Positions 23,043-31,395 of a DNA stretch of 35,362 nt are shown piece by piece. Under the pieces are notes generated by a model. It was not told the DNA's origin, did no database searches, and saw nothing but the letters and a program-made list of their open reading frames with translations. Every line of letters starts with the position of its first letter. The first letter of the stretch is position 1. Location of the stretch: the NCBI GenBank assembly GCA_022360155.1, contig JAKSDJ010000725.1, forward strand, positions 1-35,362. The letters run 5' to 3'. A program made the translations under genes and the position numbers. The DNA comes from Chloroflexales bacterium. Lineage in GTDB: Bacteria; Chloroflexota; Chloroflexia; Chloroflexales; Chloroflexaceae.

Positions 23043-23081
23043 TGGTCTGCGCAAGATATTGTTGAAGTGTTCTTCGAGGCA

Positions 23082-23120
23082 GAGAACCTTCTCAACAAGA
23101 TCCTTGTTAGGCAAGTTCTC
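23082..23120. repeat. symmetric two-part inverted repeat upstream of the pnt promoter
   Basis: GAGAAC (23082-23087) pairs with GTTCTC (23115-23120) and, inside, AACAAG (23094-23099) pairs with CTTGTT (23103-23108), with equal six-base unpaired stretches on both sides. It sits roughly 45-85 bases upstream of the pnt -10 element and after the AAA/TPR gene, with an A-run on the plus strand after it. An operator or the 3' end hairpin of the AAA/TPR transcript are both possible. Confidence 0.45.
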
Positions 23121-23192
23121 AAAAAACAAAGAGGTTGTATTAGTGACGGTAGTGCATCGTAGTCAGCCAAATCACGCGCGGCTCGGAGTGTG

Positions 23193-25880
23193 CTACGGGG
23201 ATTGCGCATCCATCCGCGCCACCTCCAAATCCATTCCAAGTTGGGCAAAGAGGGCGTACGCTTCCTGCCACATCGCCTGCCCCCGTTCCTTATCGCCGCT
23301 TTGGAGTGCATAACACGCCCATTCGCGCAACGTACGCGCCCGTTCGCTAGCCAGGCCAAGGATGCGGAACATACGCTCACTCTCGGCAAAACACGTTGCC
23401 GCACCAGCGTGTTCGGACAGATGCGCCATCGCCATACCCATAACTCGCCACGCTGTGCCGATGTCGTTCTTATTTGTAACCCGACGTGCCATATCCAGTG
23501 ACTGTTGTGCTGCAGCAAACCCCTCTTCGAAGCGGCGCCGCCCCAAACAAACCAGAGCTTGCGTATAGTAGAACGTGGCAAATTTGGTTAACTGGCTCGA
23601 TCCAGCCAGGGTAAATGCGCGTTCCAGATCCTTCTCGGCGCCGGCATAATCACCCAGTTCGGCACGAGCGCGGGCCAAGCCAACAAAAGCAAACACTTCA
23701 ACGAGGCGTAGCTCTGCTTCGCGTGCTGTTGCAAGCGCCTCTTTGAAAAAGGTGATGGTTGTCTGATAATCGCCACGATTGCGGAAATTGGTCGCGATAT
23801 TGTTCAGAGTCATCGCAGTGCTTGTGAGATCACCTAGATGACGAAAGATGCTCAATGCTTCCTGTTGATGATTCACGGCCTGAACATATTCGCCGTGATA
23901 CTGTTCTGCGGCGCCAAGCAGATCAAGGCTGCGCGCCAACTCCAATGGGGTGTTGAGCTTTCTGCTCAACGCCACCGCTTCCTCGCCGATTGCCCGCGCC
24001 ACCGTTATATCGCCCAGGCGAATACACGACCAACCCTTGGCATACAACGCCAGCGCCTGATCTTGCTGACTTCCTTCAGCACGAGCCACATCCTCAGCTT
24101 GCGTCGCATATTTCAGGGCAGCCTGCGGGTCGCCCTGATTCGCCATCGACCAGGAGAGACAAAACAGAGCCTGCACTTGCGCTGGAACATCGCCAACAAG
24201 CGCAGCAATGTTCCGCATGGTCTCAAACGCAACCGCAGCTTTCGCATACTGCGCCTGAGCGCCCAGTGTCCGCCCCAACCCATTGTAGAGCGTAATTCGC
24301 AGCGGGTTATGCGCTGCTTTATCCGGCAAAAGCGCCAATGCTTTATGGTAGCAACTCATTGCCGCTTCCTGCGCATAGGCGTTTTGAGCCTGTTTTCCAG
24401 CCCGTTCCAACCACACTGCTGCGGTGGCAGATTCGCCGGCCCGCTCGTAATGTTCGGCGATCAATCGGGCATGACCGCCCGAGCGCTCACCAAGCTGCTC
24501 GATCAACCATGCCGCCACTTGCGCATGATAGCGAGCCCGTTCTGGTTCCGGGATACTCGTGTAAACCAATTCGTGGAGCAACGTGTGCTTAAACTGGTAC
24601 GCTTGCTCATCGCCCAAGATAGCGTGCTGATCTTCGAGAATCAACCCATAGCGCTGGAGCATAACAAAAACCTGATCGAGCAGCAGTTCGGTCTGAGTGG
24701 CGCCTGAAACATTGCTCGTACTGAGCCGTGCTACGGCGCCAGCCCAAAACACCCGCCCAACAACCGCGGCACACTCGAGTACCATCCGTTCTGGCGGATC
24801 AAGCGCCTCTAGGCGTGCATACAACACTTCGGTTATCGTTGCCGGGATACGGATGTTCCGGATTTGCCCTGACTCGAGTTGCCAATAATGGGGATCAAGC
24901 TGAACCGTCCCATCGGTAATCAACATCTTGACTAGCTCTTCAATATAATATGGATTGCCGCCGGACTGGTTCACGATCAAATCGCGGATGACAATTGGCA
25001 GCCTAACTGTACTCTGGACCAATTCCCCAACCAGAAGACGGCTATTCCGCTCATCCAAAGCTTGCAGTCTCATGTGCATAAAACGGGGTAATCCTTGTTC
25101 CCAGTCCGGATGGCGTTCGAAGAAGCGACAGCGTGTGGTGCATACGATCAACAATGGCGCCGCTTGGATCTCACCAAGCGCCTGGATGAGGAAATTCAGC
25201 GAGCTTTCATCAGCCCAATGGATATCTTCCAGCAGACAAATCACCGGATGGGTTGCCGCCAGCGCAGCGAAGTACTGGATTGCATAACGTATCGCCCGGC
25301 TATGGATTTGCTGAAAGTCGTTTTGAATAGGCTGCAGGTATGGACTGGTCGAGAAGTCGAAACCCAGCAGATGCCCAATAAAATGCGCCTTTTCGATGCT
25401 ACCCGCCCCAAGCACATCACTAATGCCTTGTTCCAGTTTGCTACGGACCAGGTCCACCGGGTCATTCTCTGTAATTTGGCAAGCCGATGCCAAAAGACCC
25501 ATCAACAAAACATAGGGTAAATCACTAACACGCTGATCAGCCCAGGCTTGCAGGATAGTAAGGGGTTCAGGCAGCCGTTCGAGCCACTGACAATACTCGC
25601 AGATCAGGCGAGATTTACCAATTCCAGGCTCGCCAGTAATTGTGACCAGGTACGACTCCTGCATCTCTAGCGTCGTATGGAGAACATCGAGCAGTTGTTG
25701 CAATTCGGCGTCACGGCCAATCATTCGCGTCGGAGCAACAGTATTCTGATGTTGATTAATCGCAACAAGTTTGGCATAGAGCGTGGCAATCGAGGCATCA
25801 ACAACTGCATCCCCAAGGCTAGCCCGTTGGGACTCCAAATGGGCGATTGCCTGTTCGAGTTGTGAGCGCTCGGTCAACAT
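23193..25880 (-). CDS. AAA ATPase/TPR signalling protein lacking a cyclase domain
   Basis: The 895-residue protein has an N-terminal helix QLEQAIAHLESQRASLGDAVVDA (in two halves, about 7-29), which I associate with the start of class III adenylate/guanylate cyclase-AAA-TPR proteins in Chloroflexota. In those, a cyclase domain follows; here the sequence passes directly to the ATPase (GRDAELQQLLDVL at 55-67). Walker A is GEPGIGKS (83-90) and Walker B VICLLEDIHWAD (213-224), as in STAND/MalT-like ATPases. From about 480 to 880 are TPR-like helical pairs (KALALLPDKAAHNP, YATQAEDVARAEG, LNNIATNFRNRGDY). No DNA-binding domain ends it. It is probably a cytoplasmic signalling scaffold. The ribosome site before ATG 25880 is weak. 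It stands alone between leuD and pnt. Confidence 0.85.
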   Translation of the reverse strand: MLTERSQLEQAIAHLESQRASLGDAVVDASIATLYAKLVAINQHQNTVAPTRMIGRDAELQQLLDVLHTTLEMQESYLVTITGEPGIGKSRLICEYCQWLERLPEPLTILQAWADQRVSDLPYVLLMGLLASACQITENDPVDLVRSKLEQGISDVLGAGSIEKAHFIGHLLGFDFSTSPYLQPIQNDFQQIHSRAIRYAIQYFAALAATHPVICLLEDIHWADESSLNFLIQALGEIQAAPLLIVCTTRCRFFERHPDWEQGLPRFMHMRLQALDERNSRLLVGELVQSTVRLPIVIRDLIVNQSGGNPYYIEELVKMLITDGTVQLDPHYWQLESGQIRNIRIPATITEVLYARLEALDPPERMVLECAAVVGRVFWAGAVARLSTSNVSGATQTELLLDQVFVMLQRYGLILEDQHAILGDEQAYQFKHTLLHELVYTSIPEPERARYHAQVAAWLIEQLGERSGGHARLIAEHYERAGESATAAVWLERAGKQAQNAYAQEAAMSCYHKALALLPDKAAHNPLRITLYNGLGRTLGAQAQYAKAAVAFETMRNIAALVGDVPAQVQALFCLSWSMANQGDPQAALKYATQAEDVARAEGSQQDQALALYAKGWSCIRLGDITVARAIGEEAVALSRKLNTPLELARSLDLLGAAEQYHGEYVQAVNHQQEALSIFRHLGDLTSTAMTLNNIATNFRNRGDYQTTITFFKEALATAREAELRLVEVFAFVGLARARAELGDYAGAEKDLERAFTLAGSSQLTKFATFYYTQALVCLGRRRFEEGFAAAQQSLDMARRVTNKNDIGTAWRVMGMAMAHLSEHAGAATCFAESERMFRILGLASERARTLREWACYALQSGDKERGQAMWQEAYALFAQLGMDLEVARMDAQSP

Positions 25881-25982
25881 CTTTACGGATCTTTATTTAT
25901 GTGCTAAATATCCTAACTCTCCTATTATACATCAAAATACATGCAAGCGCTTGATGTTTCGGCTTTTAAACCAAAATATAAC

Positions 25983-26042
25983 AAATCAGCAGTTTCAAAG
26001 CACAAGACAAACGCAGAATCTGTGCTTTGAGACTACTGATTT
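25983..26042 (-). terminator. 22-base imperfect inverted repeat after leuD, likely terminator hairpin
   Basis: Arms 25983-26004 and 26021-26042 match at 20 of 22 positions around a 16-base loop; read as minus-strand RNA, one of the two mismatches becomes a U-G pair. It begins 21 bases after the leuD stop and is followed on the minus strand by a U-rich stretch (GTTATATTTTGG). The stem is longer than most intrinsic terminators. Confidence 0.6.
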
Positions 26043-26063
26043 GCCCGAATCTATCTTATCCGT

Positions 26064-26675
26064 CTATATTCCAGTTGTATTTACACGCGCTGGGCGGGTC
26101 GCCTCATACACAGCGATTGAATCTTCTTGCTGGCTGAGGAATCCCAACTGATCGACACCATTAAGCAGGCAATATTTTGCAAAGCTATCGATAGGAAAAT
26201 GGACCTCGCGACCATCGGGCAACCGCAAGGTCTGGTTTGCGAGATCTACGGTCAGCGCCGTTTCTGGCTCCTCCGCACACAGGCTGACTAACTGGTACAA
26301 GGTCTCGCTATCCACAACGATAGGCAACAAGCCGTTCTTAAGCGCATTGTTCCGAAAAATATCAGCAAAATAGGTACTGATGATCGCTTTGAAACCATAG
26401 CCCTGCAATGCCCACGGTGCATGCTCGCGTGAACTGCCGCAACCAAAATTATGCCCGGCAACCAGAATTTGTGCGCCAACTGTTTCGGGACGATTTAGGA
26501 CGAAGTCGGGATTGGGCGCGCCACTCGCATCGTAGCGCCAGTCAGCGAACAATGATTCGCCCAGGCCCGCCTTATTCGTTGTTTTCAAGAAGCGAGCCGG
26601 GATGATCTGATCGGTATCGATATTCTCGACCGGCAGTGCAGCGACTTTGGCCGTAAAGGTATTGATTGGTTCCAT
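26064..26675 (-). CDS. leuD: 3-isopropylmalate dehydratase small subunit
   Basis: The 203-residue subunit completes the aconitase-type enzyme that isomerises 2-isopropylmalate to 3-isopropylmalate, and probably citramalate to methylmalate after CimA. It has [16 protein letters not shown] near the start, [19 protein letters not shown] (about 74-92) and [13 protein letters not shown], all conserved. ATG 26675 is selected since AGGAG precedes it and the family begins near here; the open frame extends 17 codons further, toward the end of leuC. It follows leuC by 28 bases. Confidence 0.96.
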   Translation of the reverse strand: MEPINTFTAKVAALPVENIDTDQIIPARFLKTTNKAGLGESLFADWRYDASGAPNPDFVLNRPETVGAQILVAGHNFGCGSSREHAPWALQGYGFKAIISTYFADIFRNNALKNGLLPIVVDSETLYQLVSLCAEEPETALTVDLANQTLRLPDGREVHFPIDSFAKYCLLNGVDQLGFLSQQEDSIAVYEATRPARVNTTGI

Positions 26676-26703
26676 ACTAACTCCTACAAGTGACAAGGCT
26701 GCA

Positions 26704-28131
26704 CTAGCTGAGCAACGTGCGCACATCTGTGATCCGCCCGTTCAGGGCGGTGGCGGCTGCCGTGAGCGGGCTAGCCAAGAAGGTTCGTCCGCCTTTGCCC
26801 TGGCGACCTTCAAAGTTGCGATTACTCGTACTGACCGCGTATTGGCCTGGCTGCAATTGATCACCGTTCATCGCGATGCACATCGAACATCCTGCTTCGC
26901 GCCACTCTGCGCCCGCCTCCCTGAAGACACGATCGAGTCCTTCGGTTTCGGCCTGGCGTTTGACTTGCTGCGAACCAGGTACAACAAGCACACGCACGCC
27001 GTCGGGGACTTTCCGGCCTCGCATCAAGCCCGCCGCCAGACGCAGATCGCTGATCCGCGAGTTGGTGCAACTGCCGATAAAGATCACATCAACCGGATGG
27101 CCCAGCAGCGGTTGGCCGGGTCGCAGCCCCATATAGGTCAAGGCTTTATCTAAAGCCGTGCGCGCACTGGGATCGCTCAGAATCATTGGATCGGGAATAG
27201 CCCCGGTAATCGGCATGCCCATCCCCGGATTCGTGCCATAGGTAATCATTGGAGTCAGAGCGCCGGCGTCCAGTGTAACGGTGTGATCGTATGTTGCACC
27301 GTCATCAGTCGACAACGCGCGCCAATCAGCGAGCGCCGACTCCCATGCTGCGCCTTGGGGAGCGTGGGGGCGCCCTGCAATGTAGTCGAAGGTCATCTCG
27401 TCCGGGGCGACCATACCGGCCCGCGCGCCGCCTTCGATACTCATATTGCAAATAGTCATGCGCTCTTCCATCGAGAGGGCGCGCATCGCTTCGCCGGTAT
27501 ATTCAAAGACATAACCCGTACCGCCGCCAATGCCGATCTTCGCGATAATAGCAAGGATAATATCCTTAGCGGTGACGCCGGGATGGAGCCGCCCATCGAC
27601 CCGAACTTCCATCGTTTTCGGCTTGTCCTGAAGTAAGCACTGGGTTGCCAGGACATGGGCGACTTCGCTGGTTCCAATGCCAAAGGCCAATGCACCAAAG
27701 GCGCCATGCGTGCTGGTGTGGCTGTCGCCGCACACAATCGTCATCCCTGGCTGAGTCAACCCTTGCTCTGGGCCAATTACGTGGACGATGCCTTGATTCT
27801 GGCTGCCGAGGGCATAGAGCGGGATGCCGAAGTCAGCGCAGTTACGCTCTAGCTGAGCCAGTTGGGCTGCCGCTTGCGTGTCGGTCACCGGAATCATGCC
27901 GTGAGCATCACGCGGCGTCGTCGGCGTGCTGTGGTCCATCGTCGCCAGCGTGCGGTCGGGACGGCGTACCTTTAGCCCGCGCTCTCTAAGCTGGGTGAAA
28001 GCCTGGGGCGAAGTTACTTCGTGAACCAGGTGTAAGTCAATATAAAGCACTGCCGGGGTATCGGCAGTTTGCGGACGCACCAGGTGGGCATCCCAAATTT
28101 TCTCGAAAAGCGTCTTGGGGTGTTGGGTCAT
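26704..28131 (-). CDS. leuC: 3-isopropylmalate dehydratase large subunit
   Basis: The 475-residue subunit carries the 4Fe-4S cluster and active site. It begins [13 protein letters not shown], with [14 protein letters not shown] and the [31 protein letters not shown] stretch (in parts) typical of LeuC. Cluster ligands are seen in IGSCTNSR and in [12 protein letters not shown]. Length is typical of the bacterial type (about 465-475). ATG 28131 has GGAG eight bases upstream. A candidate promoter at 28217-28244 in the 171-base gap from cimA suggests leuCD can be transcribed apart from the rest of the cluster. Confidence 0.97.
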   Translation of the reverse strand: MTQHPKTLFEKIWDAHLVRPQTADTPAVLYIDLHLVHEVTSPQAFTQLRERGLKVRRPDRTLATMDHSTPTTPRDAHGMIPVTDTQAAAQLAQLERNCADFGIPLYALGSQNQGIVHVIGPEQGLTQPGMTIVCGDSHTSTHGAFGALAFGIGTSEVAHVLATQCLLQDKPKTMEVRVDGRLHPGVTAKDIILAIIAKIGIGGGTGYVFEYTGEAMRALSMEERMTICNMSIEGGARAGMVAPDEMTFDYIAGRPHAPQGAAWESALADWRALSTDDGATYDHTVTLDAGALTPMITYGTNPGMGMPITGAIPDPMILSDPSARTALDKALTYMGLRPGQPLLGHPVDVIFIGSCTNSRISDLRLAAGLMRGRKVPDGVRVLVVPGSQQVKRQAETEGLDRVFREAGAEWREAGCSMCIAMNGDQLQPGQYAVSTSNRNFEGRQGKGGRTFLASPLTAAATALNGRITDVRTLLS

Positions 28132-28216
28132 AATCTTAACTCCATGCGCGCAAGCAAGAGGTAAACAGGCACAGAGACCAGCAATGAAATCCCTTGCACC
28201 TGTTCACGCTTTCTTT

Positions 28217-28244
28217 ATATTATTATTGACAATTCCTCTGCCAA
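28217..28244 (-). promoter_or_regulatory. candidate sigma-70 promoter of leuCD
   Basis: On the minus strand TTGGCA (28239-28244) and TAATAT (28217-28222) are 16 bases apart. Transcription would start near 28210, about 80 bases before the leuC ATG. The leader contains short complementary segments, AACAGG and CCTGTT, able to form a modest hairpin. Confidence 0.5.
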
Positions 28245-28302
28245 GTGAAACCCATTCCTGGATGACTGATCATCTCCACAACTGTTTCGAGGCTCTTCCA
28301 TT

Positions 28303-29952
28303 TTATGAGGACGACAGCACTGCTGTATCACACCTCGCCTCTTCCTGAACGCTGGCGCGCAACAATGGCAACTCCAGGCTATCCCACAGCGCTTGCCAAC
28401 TGGCCTCGATAATGTTCTGCGAGGCGCCGATGGTGCTCCAACGTTCTTCGCCACGAGCGCTCTCGATCAGCACCCGCGGCGTTGCCGCCGTGCCACGATG
28501 TTCGTCAATAATTCGCACTTTGTAATCGACCAGACGAACCTCGGCCAGTTCGGGGTAGTGCGGCAACAGCGCCTTCCGTATCGCCCGATCGAGCGCGTTG
28601 ACTGGACCGTCGCCCTCCGCAGCGGTATGCATCACTTCGTCGCCAATCCGCACCTTGACCGTCGCCTGTGATGCCATATTGTTATCGCCGCGCTTCTCAA
28701 CAATGACGGTGAAGTCGAGCAATTCAAAGGGCGCTACATAGTCGGGCGCACTCCGCCGCACCAGCATCTCAAAGCTGCCCTCGGCGGCCTCGAACTGGAA
28801 GCCGCGGCTCTCCAAATCCTTGACCTGCTGCAAGACAGCGCGTTCGTTACCATTCAGAGCCAGCCCCATATCATCGGCGCGCATGCGCACATTTCCGCGC
28901 CCAGACAGCTCGCTGACCACAACACGCTTCTGATTGCCAACTAGGTTTGGTTCAATGTGCTGGTAACTCTCTTCGGCCTTGGCAATCGCCGCCACGTGGA
29001 TACCGCCCTTGTGCGCAAACGCGCTCCGCCCAACATAGGGCGCATGGGTGTCGGGGTTGAGGTTAGCAACAGCGGCGACATAGTGCGCTACTTCGGTTAG
29101 GCGACGCAACTGGTCTGCTGCAAGACACTGATAATCGAGCTTGAGTTGCAGGTTGGCGATCAGCGGGATCAGGTCCATATTGCCACAGCGCTCGCCATAA
29201 CCGTTGATCGTGCCTTGAACCTGTACACATCCTTCTTGCACGGCTGCCATCGCATTTGCAACCGCCAGAGCGCCATCATTGTGGGTATGAATGCCCAGTA
29301 ATGGCGCTGTAAGCGCCGCCTGAGCAACGCCATGCGCTTCCGTGAGCCACTGGTGCGCCGCTATAAAATCGCGTACCGCACGCACGACCTGGGTGACCCA
29401 GCTAGGCAATGAACCGCCGTTGGTATCACAAAGCACCAGGTAATTGGCCCCCGCCCGCGCCGCGGCGCCGAGCGTCGCCAATGCGTAGGACGGGTTCGCG
29501 CGGTAGCCATCGAAGAAGTGCTCGGCGTCGTAGACCACTTCCTTGCCCAGAGCCTTGAAGTAAGCCACGCTATCGGCAATCATTGCCAGATTTTCGTCGA
29601 GCGATGTTTCGAGCACCTTCTCAACATGCAGCGTCCAGCTCTTGCCCACCAGGGTGACAACCGGCGTATTCGCCGCAACCAGGGCCTGGATGTTCGCATC
29701 ATCTGCGCAAGAAGTGTGGGCATGGCGCGTGCTGCCAAAGGCGGCGATCTTGGCATGCTGCAACGGCGCATCACCGACTCGTTGGAAGAATTCGGCGTCC
29801 TTGGGATTCGATCCCGGCCAGCCGCCCTCGATATAGTGAACCCCCAACGAGTCTAGTTCGAGGGCGATCTTTAGTTTATCGTCACAGGAGAGTGAGAGTC
29901 CTTCGCGCTGGGTTCCGTCGCGCAAGGTCGTATCATACAGTAGAATTTGCAC
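28303..29952 (-). CDS. cimA: (R)-citramalate synthase
   Basis: The 549-residue enzyme joins pyruvate and acetyl-CoA to citramalate, opening the threonine-independent route to 2-oxobutyrate and isoleucine. The TIM-barrel domain starts LLYDTTLRDGTQREGLSLS, with GGWPGSNPKD, CDTNGGSLP and HTHNDGALAVANAMAAV (about 218-234), then GTINGYGERCGNMDL. The EGGWPGSNPKD motif marks the citramalate synthase branch rather than LeuA. The C-terminal part (about 395-525) is a LeuA-type regulatory domain, so feedback by isoleucine is likely. The start is GTG 29952 with AGGAG six bases upstream. It follows a possible short peptide gene by 56 bases. Confidence 0.93.
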   Translation of the reverse strand: MQILLYDTTLRDGTQREGLSLSCDDKLKIALELDSLGVHYIEGGWPGSNPKDAEFFQRVGDAPLQHAKIAAFGSTRHAHTSCADDANIQALVAANTPVVTLVGKSWTLHVEKVLETSLDENLAMIADSVAYFKALGKEVVYDAEHFFDGYRANPSYALATLGAAARAGANYLVLCDTNGGSLPSWVTQVVRAVRDFIAAHQWLTEAHGVAQAALTAPLLGIHTHNDGALAVANAMAAVQEGCVQVQGTINGYGERCGNMDLIPLIANLQLKLDYQCLAADQLRRLTEVAHYVAAVANLNPDTHAPYVGRSAFAHKGGIHVAAIAKAEESYQHIEPNLVGNQKRVVVSELSGRGNVRMRADDMGLALNGNERAVLQQVKDLESRGFQFEAAEGSFEMLVRRSAPDYVAPFELLDFTVIVEKRGDNNMASQATVKVRIGDEVMHTAAEGDGPVNALDRAIRKALLPHYPELAEVRLVDYKVRIIDEHRGTAATPRVLIESARGEERWSTIGASQNIIEASWQALWDSLELPLLRASVQEEARCDTAVLSSS

Positions 29953-30008
29953 TGCTCGCTCCTTTGTCAGTTATAAGTTGCCGATATCATGAAAGGTCGA
30001 AAACCTGA

Positions 30009-30098
30009 TCAAAGTTTGCGTGCGGTGCGGATGAAGGGCAGCAGGAAAGCAAAGGAACACTTTCCTACTGCCAGAGTCACCTCCACTTGGTTTTGCAT
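30009..30098 (-). CDS. possible 29-residue peptide or leader ORF upstream of cimA
   Basis: An ATG at 30098 has a consensus ribosome site (AGGAG, five-base spacing) and opens a 29-codon frame ending in TGA at 30009. The predicted peptide begins MQNQVEVTLAV, has a hydrophobic SFAFLLPFI centre and ends RTARKL. It lies between the flavoprotein gene (31 bases downstream of its stop) and cimA (56 bases before its start). It lacks a run of Leu, Ile or Val codons as in classical attenuators, so it may be a small membrane peptide, a coupling ORF or chance. Confidence 0.4.
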   Translation of the reverse strand: MQNQVEVTLAVGKCSFAFLLPFIRTARKL

Positions 30099-30129
30099 GC
30101 TTGCTCCTACCATTGCGGGCAGGTGGCGG

Positions 30130-31101
30130 TCATGTACCTAACTGGCGCGGCGCGGATTGCGTTAGCAAGTATTGATGGGCGCTGACTGCGGCGCGGGCGC
30201 CATCGCCAATCGCGATTAACACCTGTTCGCCCAGGGCTCGGGTGACATCACCCGCTGCAAACAGACCCGAAATATCGGTCGCCCCGCTGCCATTGGTTTG
30301 CACAAAGCCATCCTGGTCAGTGATACCGAAGTTCTTCACCAGGTCGCTTTGCGGTTCCCGCCCTACATCAACATACGCCACATCCACATTCAAGGATCGC
30401 GGCTGGCCAGCCCGTTCAACCACCAACTGCTCGACCTTAAATCTACCAACTACCTCGGTTAATCGATAGCCCGCCAGCACTTCGACATTTGGGCGTTGTG
30501 TCAGCGCTTGGGCTATCGGAAGGGACATAATCTTCGTGTCTGGAATGACTAGATACACCTGTGCTGCTGTTTGGGCAAATTCGGCCGCTCCATACAGTGC
30601 ATATTCGGTGGTGCCCACCACGCCAACCGAGCGATTCGCAATCTGCTGCGAGTGCGTAGTCACCGAATATCCGAGATTACCAACAAGCAATTCACCGGCG
30701 CCGGGCACTTCGAGCGAACGGGGTTTCGCTCCCGTCGCTAACAACACTGTCACGCCCTGTTGGACCCCATGATGCTTGGTTGCGACATGAAAGACATCAC
30801 CTTCCCGCTTGATCTGCGTCACAAGATCATTCAACACCCGTCCTGTCCTGGTCTTGATCTGCCGCTCGAAGAGATGCACGGCAGAGCTGCCGATCAAATG
30901 GTCTTCTTCGTCCTCCGCATCTGGGAAATCGAAATGGACGACAATACTTCCCACAAGATAATCGCGATCCGCCGGCGTCACCTGATCGACTCGTCCCCCC
31001 AGCTTTTCATAGATCATCAAGAAATTGATCTGCTTGCCAATCGCATACATCGCTGCCGACTGACTTGCTGGGCCACCACCAATGATAATCAGATCATGCA
31101 T
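30130..31101 (-). CDS. thioredoxin-reductase-like FAD/NAD(P) flavoprotein lacking cysteines
   Basis: The 323-residue protein has the two-Rossmann fold of thioredoxin reductase/AhpF relatives. The FAD motif is DLIIIGGGPASQSAAMYA (3-20), with ATGAKPRSLEVPG in the middle and GLFAAGDVTRALGEQVLIAIGDGARAAV near the end. At the place of the redox CxxC motif (about 143-150) it reads LGYSVTTH, and the whole protein has no cysteine. The second nucleotide motif is degenerate (VVGTTEYA instead of the usual GGGDSA type). It therefore cannot be a classical thioredoxin reductase; a ferredoxin- or flavodoxin-linked reductase or a regulatory flavoprotein is possible. ATG 31101 has AGGAGGA upstream. It sits between pheA and cimA. 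Confidence 0.8.
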   Translation of the reverse strand: MHDLIIIGGGPASQSAAMYAIGKQINFLMIYEKLGGRVDQVTPADRDYLVGSIVVHFDFPDAEDEEDHLIGSSAVHLFERQIKTRTGRVLNDLVTQIKREGDVFHVATKHHGVQQGVTVLLATGAKPRSLEVPGAGELLVGNLGYSVTTHSQQIANRSVGVVGTTEYALYGAAEFAQTAAQVYLVIPDTKIMSLPIAQALTQRPNVEVLAGYRLTEVVGRFKVEQLVVERAGQPRSLNVDVAYVDVGREPQSDLVKNFGITDQDGFVQTNGSGATDISGLFAAGDVTRALGEQVLIAIGDGARAAVSAHQYLLTQSAPRQLGT

Positions 31102-31395
31102 TCCTCGCTCCTCCTTGAGTTTTTACTATGCCGCATTCCTACCCACATCATCGACGTGGATAGAAACCAGCTTCCAATACGGCTAGTGGAACGTAGGGTG
31201 GGTGCAGGTCATTATAAAGGATTTATTTATATACTGCAGTGATATATCAGATCTATGACAAACAGTTCAGCGCCGTTTTACCCTTTCAAGATATGAATAA
31301 TAGAAGGCGCTCTGGGCTGATGCCCATGATCCATTTTGATAGTGTGGCAGATGGGCCGCACTATCGAAATGAACAGCTTTTGGTCAAGCGATCCG
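31102..31395. other. intergenic region between pheA and the flavoprotein gene
   Basis: These 294 bases on the plus strand contain no gene. A minus-strand TATAAT at 31211-31216, after an AT-rich stretch, may be the -10 element of the flavoprotein gene, though its -35 is poor. The inverted repeat at 31332-31371 is nearer the pheA stop. Confidence 0.45.
31332..31371 (-). terminator. 40-base near-perfect inverted repeat after pheA
   Basis: CATTT, GATAGTG and GGC on one side pair with GCC, CACTATC and AAATG on the other: 15 pairs interrupted by two single mismatches (C opposite A read on the minus strand) around a six-base loop. It begins 25 bases after the pheA stop. There is no U-run, so it may be a processing or stability hairpin or an operator rather than a true terminator. 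Confidence 0.5.

Larger units (their letters stand above)
22858..23192. other. intergenic region upstream of the pnt operon
   Basis: This 335-base gap lies after the stop of the AAA/TPR gene and before pntAa, both on the minus strand. It contains an extended -10 promoter candidate, a palindrome in the leader and a two-part inverted repeat upstream, listed separately. No gene is seen. Confidence 0.5.

Noticed and set aside
23838-24707. 289-codon plus-strand frame opposite the AAA/TPR gene
   Set aside because: Long, but it is antisense to a TPR-coding region, rich in Arg/His/Cys, and without a ribosome site.
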